A stretch of 64,000 nucleotides of DNA. Origin: an uncultured Parabacteroides sp. Lineage in GTDB: Bacteria > Bacteroidota > Bacteroidia > Bacteroidales > Tannerellaceae. The translations under genes were made by a program, and so were the position numbers. The notes beneath the pieces were generated by a model, which was not told the origin of the DNA, made no database searches, and saw only the letters and a list, made by a program, of their open reading frames with translations. Within the stretch, counting starts at the first letter, position 1; each line of letters opens with the position of its first letter. Below are positions 43,354-50,553 of the stretch, one piece after another. Location: positions 1 through 64,000 of the forward strand of contig CAJTMR010000011.1 of assembly GCA_910577325.1 (NCBI GenBank), written 5' to 3'.

Positions 43354-43718
43354 AAGAAAAGAAATAGTGAAGCCGGAATCGAAAACAGGGAAAAAGTCTA
43401 CTTGCTTGATTGGATGAACACCTATATGGATAATCAGGCTAAACGAGGCAAAAAGATACCTATTACCGTATTCTGAATGGAGCTTTGAATGCTACTGTGC
43501 GAGCCGAGATTATAAAGGCCAATCCTTTTACGAAGATCAACAACTCGGATAAAATACGGTTACCAGAGAGTAAGCGTTCGTATATGACCATTGAAGAAGT
43601 TAGGGCACTGATTGATACTCCGATGAAGAATGAAGTCGTAAAACAGGCTTATTTGTTTTCTTGCTTCTGTGGACTGCGGATAAGCGATATTATCGGATTA
43701 AGATGGAAAGGTTCATAA
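43354..43718 (+). pseudogene. Tyrosine recombinase (integrase) remnant
   Basis: Two pieces of one integrase in different frames. From 43354 the translation RNSEAGIENREKVYLLDW continues to AKRGKK and then meets a stop; a shift near 43455 restores TYYRILNGALNATVRAEI, which continues through ANPFTKI, LPESKRSYMTIEEVRALI to FSCFCGLRISDIIGLRWKG. This covers the core-binding (SAM-like) domain and the start of the catalytic domain, including its first catalytic Arg (GLRISD). The N-terminus and the rest of the catalytic domain, with the R-x-x-x-Tyr end, are missing. It must be inactive. It lies next to a 14-bp direct repeat and points to a former integrative element. Confidence 0.8.
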
Positions 43719-43736
43719 TGGAAGCAATTATCAAGA

Positions 43737-44858
43737 CTATTGCATTTTCTTTATTTCGTTATATAGAGCCAGCCCTTTTGCCGTAAGCAGGTATTTTTGT
43801 CTCGGATGATTGGGCTTGTCAGGATATAACACTTTGACAATGCCAGATTCGATCGCAGGATTTATGTAGTTTTCTATAAATGTTGGACGATGTTTCAGAC
43901 CGACTTTCTCCATCAATACTTTCAACGATAATTGTTCGTTTGACAAAGCCAACAACAAAGCGCGAACTTGTTCGGTTACTTGTACGGCAGGTTGTTCGGT
44001 ACTTGTACGGTCGATTTGCTGTACTTGTTCTGCTGTCAGTTTTTCTGGAGCATTAACCACCATATACCTATTCCGCAACTCATTGTTTTCACCCAATAGC
44101 AAATTGCGAAAGAATCGCTCCAAATATTCGGAATTACGCATGATGCCTTTTTGCACGTTTTGGTAGTTGGCACGTACCAGCGCATTACGGAAATACCACG
44201 AATGATTGGCGAACAGGTCGTTTGTTACGTCAAAGCCCATAGAACGCAGATAAAGAATTGTGAACACGGCAGTCGTTCGGGTATTTCCCTCACCGAACGG
44301 ATGGATTTGCCACAATCCCGATACGAATTTGGCTATGTGCCTCACTAATCCATTCCTGTCCACTTTTGAATAGTCGAACTGGCGTTCTTGTTCCAAGTCG
44401 TATTCAATCGCTTTGCGGAGATCGGGCGCGGAAACATACAACACCGTATCACCGCGCAGCACCCATTCCTTTTTCGTGATGTTGTAATCTCGCATTTGAC
44501 CGGCAAACTTGAATACGCCATCGAATATCCGGCGATGAATCGATGTCAGTCCGACAAGCGTAAACGCAAATGTTTTTTCGGTAAGAAGTCGACGGATGTT
44601 GGTCGATGCCATATCCGCTTCGTGGATTTCTGCATCTTCGGGCGTATGTGCTATTTTCGATTGATAATAGCTACGAATAAGCTGTTCGGCTTCGTCGATT
44701 GTAATCTCGCCCTCAATATCTTTACGTGCGGTCTCAATCAAGTAGTCGGAAGGCTTCAAGCCATCGACGGCCTGCAACCCTATTGCGGTCTGCCATGCGT
44801 AACCCTTCTCCCGCTTCTGCGGTTCGCCTTGGCGTATGTATTCTTCGAAATCCATCAT
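43737..44858 (-). CDS. Fic-domain protein (AMPylase-like)
   Basis: A 373-residue Fic protein. The active-site motif is HPFGEGNTRT at residues 186-195, which keeps the catalytic His, the metal-binding Glu and the Arg. FAGQMRDYNITKKEW near residue 118 is the flap region that binds the target chain. Near residues 41-52, TARKDIEGEITI resembles the inhibitory helix motif (S/T-x-x-x-E-G) but the spacing is not exact, so self-inhibition is uncertain. The C-terminal 100 residues look like a winged helix. Fic proteins transfer AMP or other groups from nucleotides to protein hydroxyls. The target is unknown. No antitoxin gene is adjacent. It is intact while its neighbours on both sides are broken mobile genes. 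Confidence 0.9.
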   Translation of the reverse strand: MMDFEEYIRQGEPQKREKGYAWQTAIGLQAVDGLKPSDYLIETARKDIEGEITIDEAEQLIRSYYQSKIAHTPEDAEIHEADMASTNIRRLLTEKTFAFTLVGLTSIHRRIFDGVFKFAGQMRDYNITKKEWVLRGDTVLYVSAPDLRKAIEYDLEQERQFDYSKVDRNGLVRHIAKFVSGLWQIHPFGEGNTRTTAVFTILYLRSMGFDVTNDLFANHSWYFRNALVRANYQNVQKGIMRNSEYLERFFRNLLLGENNELRNRYMVVNAPEKLTAEQVQQIDRTSTEQPAVQVTEQVRALLLALSNEQLSLKVLMEKVGLKHRPTFIENYINPAIESGIVKVLYPDKPNHPRQKYLLTAKGLALYNEIKKMQ

Positions 44859-44873
44859 ATCTCAAATCACTTT

Positions 44874-44893
44874 ATACGTGAGTTCGGGATAAA
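44874..44893. repeat. Possible terminal repeat of an IS982-type element
   Basis: TATACGTGAGTTCGGGATAA lies about 85 bp before the transposase start, where the left inverted repeat should be. No matching inverted copy is found to the right, where the element is deleted. The assignment is tentative. Confidence 0.35.
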
Positions 44894-44975
44894 AAAATTC
44901 TTGTAAAAGTTAGTAATCATAGAACTATTTTGTATTTTTAAGTCTGACAAACAACAAATTACGAAACAGACACCT

Positions 44976-45332
44976 ATGATTACCGAGGATAAAGTTACAG
45001 AGATTTTTTGTGTTATTGATGAATTCTGCAAGAATTTTGATGCGGAAATGGACAAAAATCTTTTGAAAGGGCTTCCCTCGCCCGATGGAAAATGCCACAG
45101 GAACCGCAAAGGACAGTTGGCTGCAAGTGAGATTATGACCATCATCATCTGCTACCATTTCGGCTCGTTCGCCAATTTCAAGCACTACTACCTCTTTTAT
45201 ATACGTCAGCATCTGTCCGGCTATTTTCCTGATGCAGTTTCATACAACCGCTTCGTGGAACTCATGCCTCGGGTGTTCTTCCATATAAATCACTTAATTA
45301 TTGATTTTGTTCCTATTTTGTTTCTTTTATAA
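44976..45332 (+). pseudogene. IS982-family transposase, N-terminal remnant
   Basis: The first 100 or so codons of an IS982-type transposase: VTEIFCVIDEFCKNFDAEM, then GKCHRNRKGQLAASEIMTII, FGSFANFKHYYLFYI and FPDAVSYNRFVELMPRVFF. Normal family members have about 290-300 residues, with the DDE catalytic residues further on, so this fragment lacks the catalytic core. After MPRVFF the translation loses family resemblance, which marks the deletion point near 45285. The remnant lies just upstream of the fic gene in the opposite direction. Confidence 0.75.
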
Positions 45333-45388
45333 AATTAATTATGGTGCATTGCGCTGTTTTACAGCGAATAAAGTATTAATTAAACAAC

Positions 45389-45402
45389 ATTTACCAGATT
45401 TA
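45389..45402. repeat. 14-bp direct repeat, right (possible att site)
   Basis: ATTTACCAGATTTA, identical to 43323-43336. It includes the stop codon of the minus-strand wbqC-like gene (45400-45402). Integrases often use the 3' end of a gene as target. Confidence 0.5.
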
Positions 45403-46053
45403 AGGGAAAACAGGTACTTTAGTATCAACAGACGGAACATAAGAATCACGCAGCACCAGCAGCCCTTCCGGTCCCATATTGAACAGCAGATCCACAATAC
45501 TCATATTCGGAAGGAATCCGTGCTTGTCCTGAAAAACCTGATAGTAGGGTTTCGGGGAAAAGGACGGATCTTCTCCTCCATGCTTCGGACGGATGCTTTC
45601 GCGGAAGTCGTTCGGTACTTCGGGCTGGTACTCTTCCGTATAGATCACATTCGGATGTAAATCGAGCAGGCGGCAGATCAACCGGCGCAGTTCTTCATTA
45701 TAATCGAATAGGAACTCATACTTCTTCTCATAGAAAGGGGCGAAATCCTCTTCGTAATATTCGAAAAACGGACTCATGTTATAAGCCGAAACCAACGCAT
45801 TCCAATGCAGGTGACGCCAGTTCCCGTGATCGGAGATGCGGATATCTTTGGTCGGGCATTTCAATGTGTCCGGCTTTACAATGGGAACGGACAAGGCTAA
45901 CGGGCCGTTAGCGGCTGCAATGGTACATCGGTTCCGATAGGTCTGCTTCAGATAGTTCTCGGCTGTTTCCAAATGGACTTCCGGGTATTGGAACAGTTTG
46001 CAATACTGCTGGACCGGTCCCAGGTAGGTAGTAGAAATATAAACGGGTTGCAT
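45400..46053 (-). CDS. WbqC-like family protein
   Basis: A 217-residue protein of the WbqC family, named after a gene in O-antigen clusters. Conserved features: YLGPVQQYCKLF near the N-terminus, LKQTYRNRCTIAAANGPLALSVPI, and GNWRHLHWNALVSAYNMSPFFEYYEEDF (the last spanning residues of about 78-105). It may transfer or modify a sugar or amino acid precursor, but the reaction is not firmly known to me. Its start overlaps the upstream signal peptidase stop by one base (TGATG), which indicates translational coupling in the dapB-lepB-lepB-wbqC set. Its 3' end coincides with the right border of the decayed island. Confidence 0.85.
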   Translation of the reverse strand: MQPVYISTTYLGPVQQYCKLFQYPEVHLETAENYLKQTYRNRCTIAAANGPLALSVPIVKPDTLKCPTKDIRISDHGNWRHLHWNALVSAYNMSPFFEYYEEDFAPFYEKKYEFLFDYNEELRRLICRLLDLHPNVIYTEEYQPEVPNDFRESIRPKHGGEDPSFSPKPYYQVFQDKHGFLPNMSIVDLLFNMGPEGLLVLRDSYVPSVDTKVPVFP

Positions 46054-46943
46054 CAGTTTACGGGTTTAAAGATTCGTTGTTTGTCATGGCTGAACCAGCA
46101 GAACCAGGCATTCCCGATAATACGGTCACGCGGGATAAAACCTAAGTGGCGGGAATCGACCGATTCGTTTACATTATCGGAAAGTACCCAGAAATAATCT
46201 TGTTCGAAGAAGAAAAACGTAGTTTCCTTCCCGTCTAAATATAGTTTCCCGTCGCGAAAAACAGCCTTCTCCCCAGCCTCGGCCAATACCGCTTCCTTAC
46301 AAGCAATGAGGGTGGCTTCATCCAGACGGTATGCCCGGCCTTTACGGGGAACAACCAGCTTGTATGGGGCAGCCTGACTCCGGATAAAATGGATGTTCAT
46401 CTCTTCCGTCAACTCTTCACGCAATTGATACTCTTCGAAGGTGGTCAAAGAAAAAGAAAAACCGAACGTCTCGCTTTTCCAGTTCCGCACCGGTATATTC
46501 AGTTTTTGCAAAGCTTTCAGGAAACCGGCAGCGCTCTTCTGAGTGATAAAACAAGTGTTAAGCGAACGAGGAGAATGAGGAAGTAATTTCCCGTTCACTT
46601 CATATCCGTCGCCACTCACCAAGATCGTATCTCCGGGCATACCGATGCAACGGCTCAGAAACAACGGATTACTCACCGTATCTTTCAGAAGCGGGCTGGT
46701 AAACAAGACGACCTTGTTCCGTCCCGGATTCCCTTCAAGCGGCAACTTATTCACCAAAATATAATCACCTTGGTGCAACGCCTCTTCCATCGCACTCGTC
46801 GAGATCCGGTAAGACTCGATACAAAAACGGCGGATAGGTACAACAATGAGAAAGGCGACAACAATCGTCACCCCCCAACCCGCATAACGACGACCTTTAC
46901 GGCCGCCCGCCCCGTTTATGTTATCATGAATCCTCTTCTCCAT
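46053..46943 (-). CDS. Signal peptidase I paralogue lacking the catalytic lysine
   Basis: A 296-residue S26-family membrane protein with one N-terminal membrane helix (residues about 22-38). The serine box is RISTSAMEEALHQGD, with the catalytic Ser near residue 50. In the box that normally holds the general-base lysine before R-x-x-G-x-P-G-D, it reads FLSRCIGMPGD: Ser (codon AGC) replaces Lys near residue 97. The final box SDNVNESVDSRHLGFIP is kept. It is probably not a standard Ser-Lys protease; it could be inactive, regulatory or use another base. It lies 10 bp downstream of the intact lepB. Confidence 0.88.
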   Translation of the reverse strand: MEKRIHDNINGAGGRKGRRYAGWGVTIVVAFLIVVPIRRFCIESYRISTSAMEEALHQGDYILVNKLPLEGNPGRNKVVLFTSPLLKDTVSNPLFLSRCIGMPGDTILVSGDGYEVNGKLLPHSPRSLNTCFITQKSAAGFLKALQKLNIPVRNWKSETFGFSFSLTTFEEYQLREELTEEMNIHFIRSQAAPYKLVVPRKGRAYRLDEATLIACKEAVLAEAGEKAVFRDGKLYLDGKETTFFFFEQDYFWVLSDNVNESVDSRHLGFIPRDRIIGNAWFCWFSHDKQRIFKPVN

Positions 46944-46953
46944 AGAAATTTGC

Positions 46954-48351
46954 TTAGTCGGGATGTACCCAACGGAACATACGGTTCCAACGGATACCGC
47001 CGTCGAAAAGGCTGCGGTCCTTGTCCAGTGAGAGCCAGATCATGATCGGCTTACCCACCACATGATCTTCAGGCACAAAACCCCAAGAACGGCTATCGGC
47101 ACTGTTATGGCGGTTGTCACCCATCATCCAGTAATAATCATATTTGAACGTATAGGCTGTTTCCGGATTGCCGTTGATATAGACCTTGGCATCCTTTACT
47201 TCCAACTTATTATGCTCGTAGTTGACGATACAACGTTTATAAAGAGCGATATTACGTTCCGTCAACGGAATCTCGGCCCCTTTCTTCGGAATCCATAACG
47301 GTCCGTAATTATCACGGCTCCATCCGGTACGGCAATCTACCGGATAATAAGAATCGGCTCCTACAGGATCCGGCTCAAGGACTACGCGTTTCACAACCGG
47401 AAGTTTTTTTGCTATCTCCAACGTCTTTTGAGTCAACGGGAAATGGTAAACCGGATTATACCGGCCGTCGGCGTTCGGCTGAATATTCAGCATAGACATA
47501 TATTGGGGATTATAGCTTCCGTCGATGAATACACGATCGGCTTTGCTGACATCCAGCAAGCGGAACTGTTCTTCGCTCAACATCGAACCGTCCGTCTCGA
47601 CAAAATAGTTGAGTTGCATTTTTTCAGGATTCTTGGCGGCAACACCGTCGATATAGACCTGGTTGCCACGAATCTCGATCGTATCGCCCGGCATACCGAT
47701 ACACCGTTTGACATAATTCTCGCGTTTGTCGACAGGACGATAGATCACATCGCCGAAATCGGCTTTATTCAACAAGATCGCTTCCCTCCCGTATTGTTCG
47801 ACCAAATGATAATAATCCGGGTTCTGGACCTTTAGCGCGACCGTATCACCTGCAGGGAAGTTGAACACGACAATATCATTCCGCTTCACATTACCGAGAC
47901 CTTTTACCCGTTTGTAGTCCCACTCCGGCCAATCCAGATAAGACTTGCAATTGAAAAACGGCAACGTGTTTTGTACCAGCGGAAAAGCGACCGGCGTATT
48001 CGGCACGCGCGGTCCGTAACTGAGCTTGCTGACAAACAAATAGTCGCCCACTAACAAGGATTTCTCCAGAGATGAACTGGGAATCTGGTAGTTCTGGAAA
48101 ATAAAGATATTGATGAAATAGACGGCGACCAAGGCAAACAAGATATCATCCACCCATTCCAATACACTGCGTACCTGCGGGTTCTTGGTTCGTTTCCAAG
48201 CTCCCCAGGGAATATATTGAGTCAAGAAGATATCAGAGATCAGGATATAGCCGAGTGTCAACCATCCATTTTGCATCCAAAGGATGAAAAGCCCATAGAG
48301 GACAGCGGCTATACTAAATTTTATATATTGCTTTTTAGTGAACTTCTTCAT
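46954..48351 (-). CDS. lepB: Signal peptidase I
   Basis: A 465-residue inner-membrane protease that removes signal peptides from exported proteins. The N-terminal 100 residues hold two to three membrane helices. The serine box is IPSSSLEKSLLVGDY, the lysine box is NYVKRCIGMPGDTIEI with the general-base Lys present, and the C-terminal box is MGDNRHNSADSRSWGFVP. It is longer than E. coli LepB (324) because of an insertion between the lysine and final boxes, as seen in other Bacteroidales. It lies between dapB and a paralogue that lacks the lysine. Confidence 0.92.
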   Translation of the reverse strand: MKKFTKKQYIKFSIAAVLYGLFILWMQNGWLTLGYILISDIFLTQYIPWGAWKRTKNPQVRSVLEWVDDILFALVAVYFINIFIFQNYQIPSSSLEKSLLVGDYLFVSKLSYGPRVPNTPVAFPLVQNTLPFFNCKSYLDWPEWDYKRVKGLGNVKRNDIVVFNFPAGDTVALKVQNPDYYHLVEQYGREAILLNKADFGDVIYRPVDKRENYVKRCIGMPGDTIEIRGNQVYIDGVAAKNPEKMQLNYFVETDGSMLSEEQFRLLDVSKADRVFIDGSYNPQYMSMLNIQPNADGRYNPVYHFPLTQKTLEIAKKLPVVKRVVLEPDPVGADSYYPVDCRTGWSRDNYGPLWIPKKGAEIPLTERNIALYKRCIVNYEHNKLEVKDAKVYINGNPETAYTFKYDYYWMMGDNRHNSADSRSWGFVPEDHVVGKPIMIWLSLDKDRSLFDGGIRWNRMFRWVHPD

Positions 48352-48368
48352 ATTTTTATATCGTCATT

Positions 48369-49085
48369 TTAGAATTTCAGCATATCGTCCATTCCGAGAA
48401 AACCTCTCTTTCCGGCAGTAAATTCGGCGGCAATAACAGCACCCAAGGCAAATCCGGCACGGCTCTTCGCATCGTGCTTGATGCTGATCGTGTCAACATC
48501 CGACTCGTATGTGATTTCGTGGATGCCCGGAACTTCACCTTCGCGAATGGCATGGATAGGGATATCGGTTGTTTTCTCAACCGTTTCCAAAGTCCAGCGG
48601 TCTTTGCGATCCACGTTTTCAATGATTCCTTCCGCCAGTGTGATAGCGGTTCCGCTGGGAGCATCCAATTTATGGATATGATGGGTTTCCATCATTCTGA
48701 TATCGTAGGCTGTGAAGTTATTCATAATCTTTGCCAAGTATTTGTTGAGGGCGAAGAATATGTTCACACCGATACTGAAATTGGATGCGTAAAAGAAAGT
48801 TTTGCCCTCTTTTTCACATATCTCCTTGACCTGTCCGATCTTGTCAAGCCAACCTGTCGTACCGGAAACAACCGGAACGCCTGCTGCAAAACATTGCATA
48901 TAATTGTTGAATGCCGTTGCCGGAGTCGTGAACTCGATCGCGACGTCAGCACTTTTAAAATTGTCGGAATGTATTTCTTCAGGGTTATTGATATCTACGA
49001 CAGACACAATCTGGTGTCCTCTGCCAAGTGCTATCTGCTCGATAGTTTTTCCCATCTTTCCGTAACCGATAAGTGCAATCTTCAT
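48369..49085 (-). CDS. dapB: 4-hydroxy-tetrahydrodipicolinate reductase
   Basis: A 238-residue cytoplasmic enzyme of lysine and diaminopimelate synthesis. The N-terminal ALIGYGKMGKTIE binds NAD(P)H, VAIEFTTPATAFNN and SGTTGW follow, and the catalytic segment is ETHHIHKLDAPSGTAI. Length is a little short of the E. coli enzyme (273). It is the first gene of the minus-strand set dapB-lepB-lepB-wbqC, with its own -7 box at 49117-49124. Confidence 0.93.
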   Translation of the reverse strand: MKIALIGYGKMGKTIEQIALGRGHQIVSVVDINNPEEIHSDNFKSADVAIEFTTPATAFNNYMQCFAAGVPVVSGTTGWLDKIGQVKEICEKEGKTFFYASNFSIGVNIFFALNKYLAKIMNNFTAYDIRMMETHHIHKLDAPSGTAITLAEGIIENVDRKDRWTLETVEKTTDIPIHAIREGEVPGIHEITYESDVDTISIKHDAKSRAGFALGAVIAAEFTAGKRGFLGMDDMLKF

Positions 49086-49116
49086 ACTTATAATATTTTC
49101 AATTCATAACGTGCTG

Positions 49117-49124
49117 CAAATATA
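49117..49124 (-). promoter_or_regulatory. -7 box for dapB
   Basis: The minus strand reads TATATTTG, matching TAnnTTTG, 32 bp upstream of dapB. It lies back to back with the plus-strand box at 49137. Confidence 0.55.
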
Positions 49125-49136
49125 AAGAATAATGCT

Positions 49137-49144
49137 TAGATTTG
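49137..49144 (+). promoter_or_regulatory. -7 box for the DUF2851 gene
   Basis: TAGATTTG matches TAnnTTTG, 27 bp before the ATG at 49172. Confidence 0.5.
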
Positions 49145-49171
49145 GGACATAAATCTTAACTCTGAAAAAAG

Positions 49172-50455
49172 ATGGAACGTTTATTACATTATGTTTGGAA
49201 ATACAAACTTTACACAACCACCCCACTGACAACCACAGACGGACGTCCCGTTCAGATAATCGATCCCGGAATACAAAATACGGATGCAGGTCCCGATTTC
49301 TTCAATGCGAAAGTAAAAATAGGCGGAACACTATGGGCAGGAAGTGTCGAAATTCATGACAAATCTTCCGACTGGCTGCTTCATCATCATGAGACGGACA
49401 AAGCGTATGACGGTGTAATCCTTCATATTACAGGCATTGACGACTTCCAGCCGGTCCGCACGAACGGAGAACCGATCCCGCAAATACTCTTGGCCGTTCC
49501 GGAGAATGTGCTCCGTAGTATAGACTGGTTGCTTTACCGGGAAAAGGTCCTTCCTTGCCTCGGTCATATAGCCGGGATCGACCCTTTACATATAGCTTGC
49601 TGGATAGAGGCTTTGCTGAGTGAACGGCTGGAACGGAAAACACATGATATTTTCCTCCTTTTGGATACATATCAAACAGACTGGAACGAAGTCTTTTATA
49701 TTACTTTAACCCGCAACTTCGGTTTTGGCGTGAATAATGATGCTTTTGAAAGGCTGGCGAAAAGCCTGCCGTTCCGTTGCATCCAAAAGCAGCGGAGCAG
49801 CCATTCTCAAATAGAAGCGATGCTTTTCGGGCAGGCGGGAATGTTGGCGGAAGAGCATAACGATCATTATTACCGCCTGTTACAACGGGAATACAAATTT
49901 CTCCGACATAAATTCGGTCTTTTGCCCATGGAAAATTTCGTCTTTAAGAACCTACGTACACGACCTGTCAACCTCCCGTACCTGAAAGTGGCGCAGTTAG
50001 CTGCCCTTTGGGTACAGCACGACACCCTGTTCTCCGCTATCCTTGAAGCCGGCAGCACCGGAGAGATCAAAAAGTATTTCAGGATTCCTCCGTCCGCCTA
50101 TTGGGAAACACATTATCATTTCCGATACGCTTCTCCCCGGAAGGAAAAGACCATAGGAGAAAATGCCTTGAACATCCTGCTGATAAACACAGTCGTCCCG
50201 ATGCTCTTCGCCTACGGACTACACAACAAGCGACCCGAATATTGCGAACGCGCCATCCGCCTTTTAGAAAGTATTCCCCCGGAAAAGAACACCATCGTCT
50301 CCACCTTCTGCAACGCCGGTATCACCGTCCGCCATGCCGGTGACAGCCAGGCTTTGATCCAATTAAAACGAGAATATTGCGAAAAGAAGAAATGTCTGTA
50401 TTGCAGGATCGGGTTCAGGATGTTGAAAACGACAATTGGACAAAAGACCATTTAA
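49172..50455 (+). CDS. DUF2851 family protein
   Basis: A 427-residue cytoplasmic protein. The N-terminal part (MERLLHYVWKYKLY, then IDPGIQNTDAGPDFFNAKVKI and WAGSVEIHDKSSDWLLHHH in pieces) is the DUF2851 pattern; the conserved Asp, Glu, His and Lys in GPDFFNAK/GSVEIH/SDW resemble a nuclease-type active site (PD-(D/E)XK-like), though this is inference. The C-terminus has a Cys set (YCEKKKCLYCRIG) that could bind a metal or iron-sulfur cluster. The conserved role is unknown to me. The Big_5 lipoprotein gene follows with its own promoter box. Confidence 0.85.
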   Translation: MERLLHYVWKYKLYTTTPLTTTDGRPVQIIDPGIQNTDAGPDFFNAKVKIGGTLWAGSVEIHDKSSDWLLHHHETDKAYDGVILHITGIDDFQPVRTNGEPIPQILLAVPENVLRSIDWLLYREKVLPCLGHIAGIDPLHIACWIEALLSERLERKTHDIFLLLDTYQTDWNEVFYITLTRNFGFGVNNDAFERLAKSLPFRCIQKQRSSHSQIEAMLFGQAGMLAEEHNDHYYRLLQREYKFLRHKFGLLPMENFVFKNLRTRPVNLPYLKVAQLAALWVQHDTLFSAILEAGSTGEIKKYFRIPPSAYWETHYHFRYASPRKEKTIGENALNILLINTVVPMLFAYGLHNKRPEYCERAIRLLESIPPEKNTIVSTFCNAGITVRHAGDSQALIQLKREYCEKKKCLYCRIGFRMLKTTIGQKTI

Positions 50456-50510
50456 ATGCAAAGATTGATTAATGGCAGGATACCCTACTAATTTTCATCG
50501 GATTTTTCCC

Positions 50511-50518
50511 TATTTTTG
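50511..50518 (+). promoter_or_regulatory. -7 box for the Big_5 lipoprotein gene
   Basis: TATTTTTG matches TAnnTTTG, 35 bp before the ATG at 50554. Confidence 0.5.
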
Positions 50519-50553
50519 CACGTGTTTGTCAAATGTATTCGAAATAGACATAA

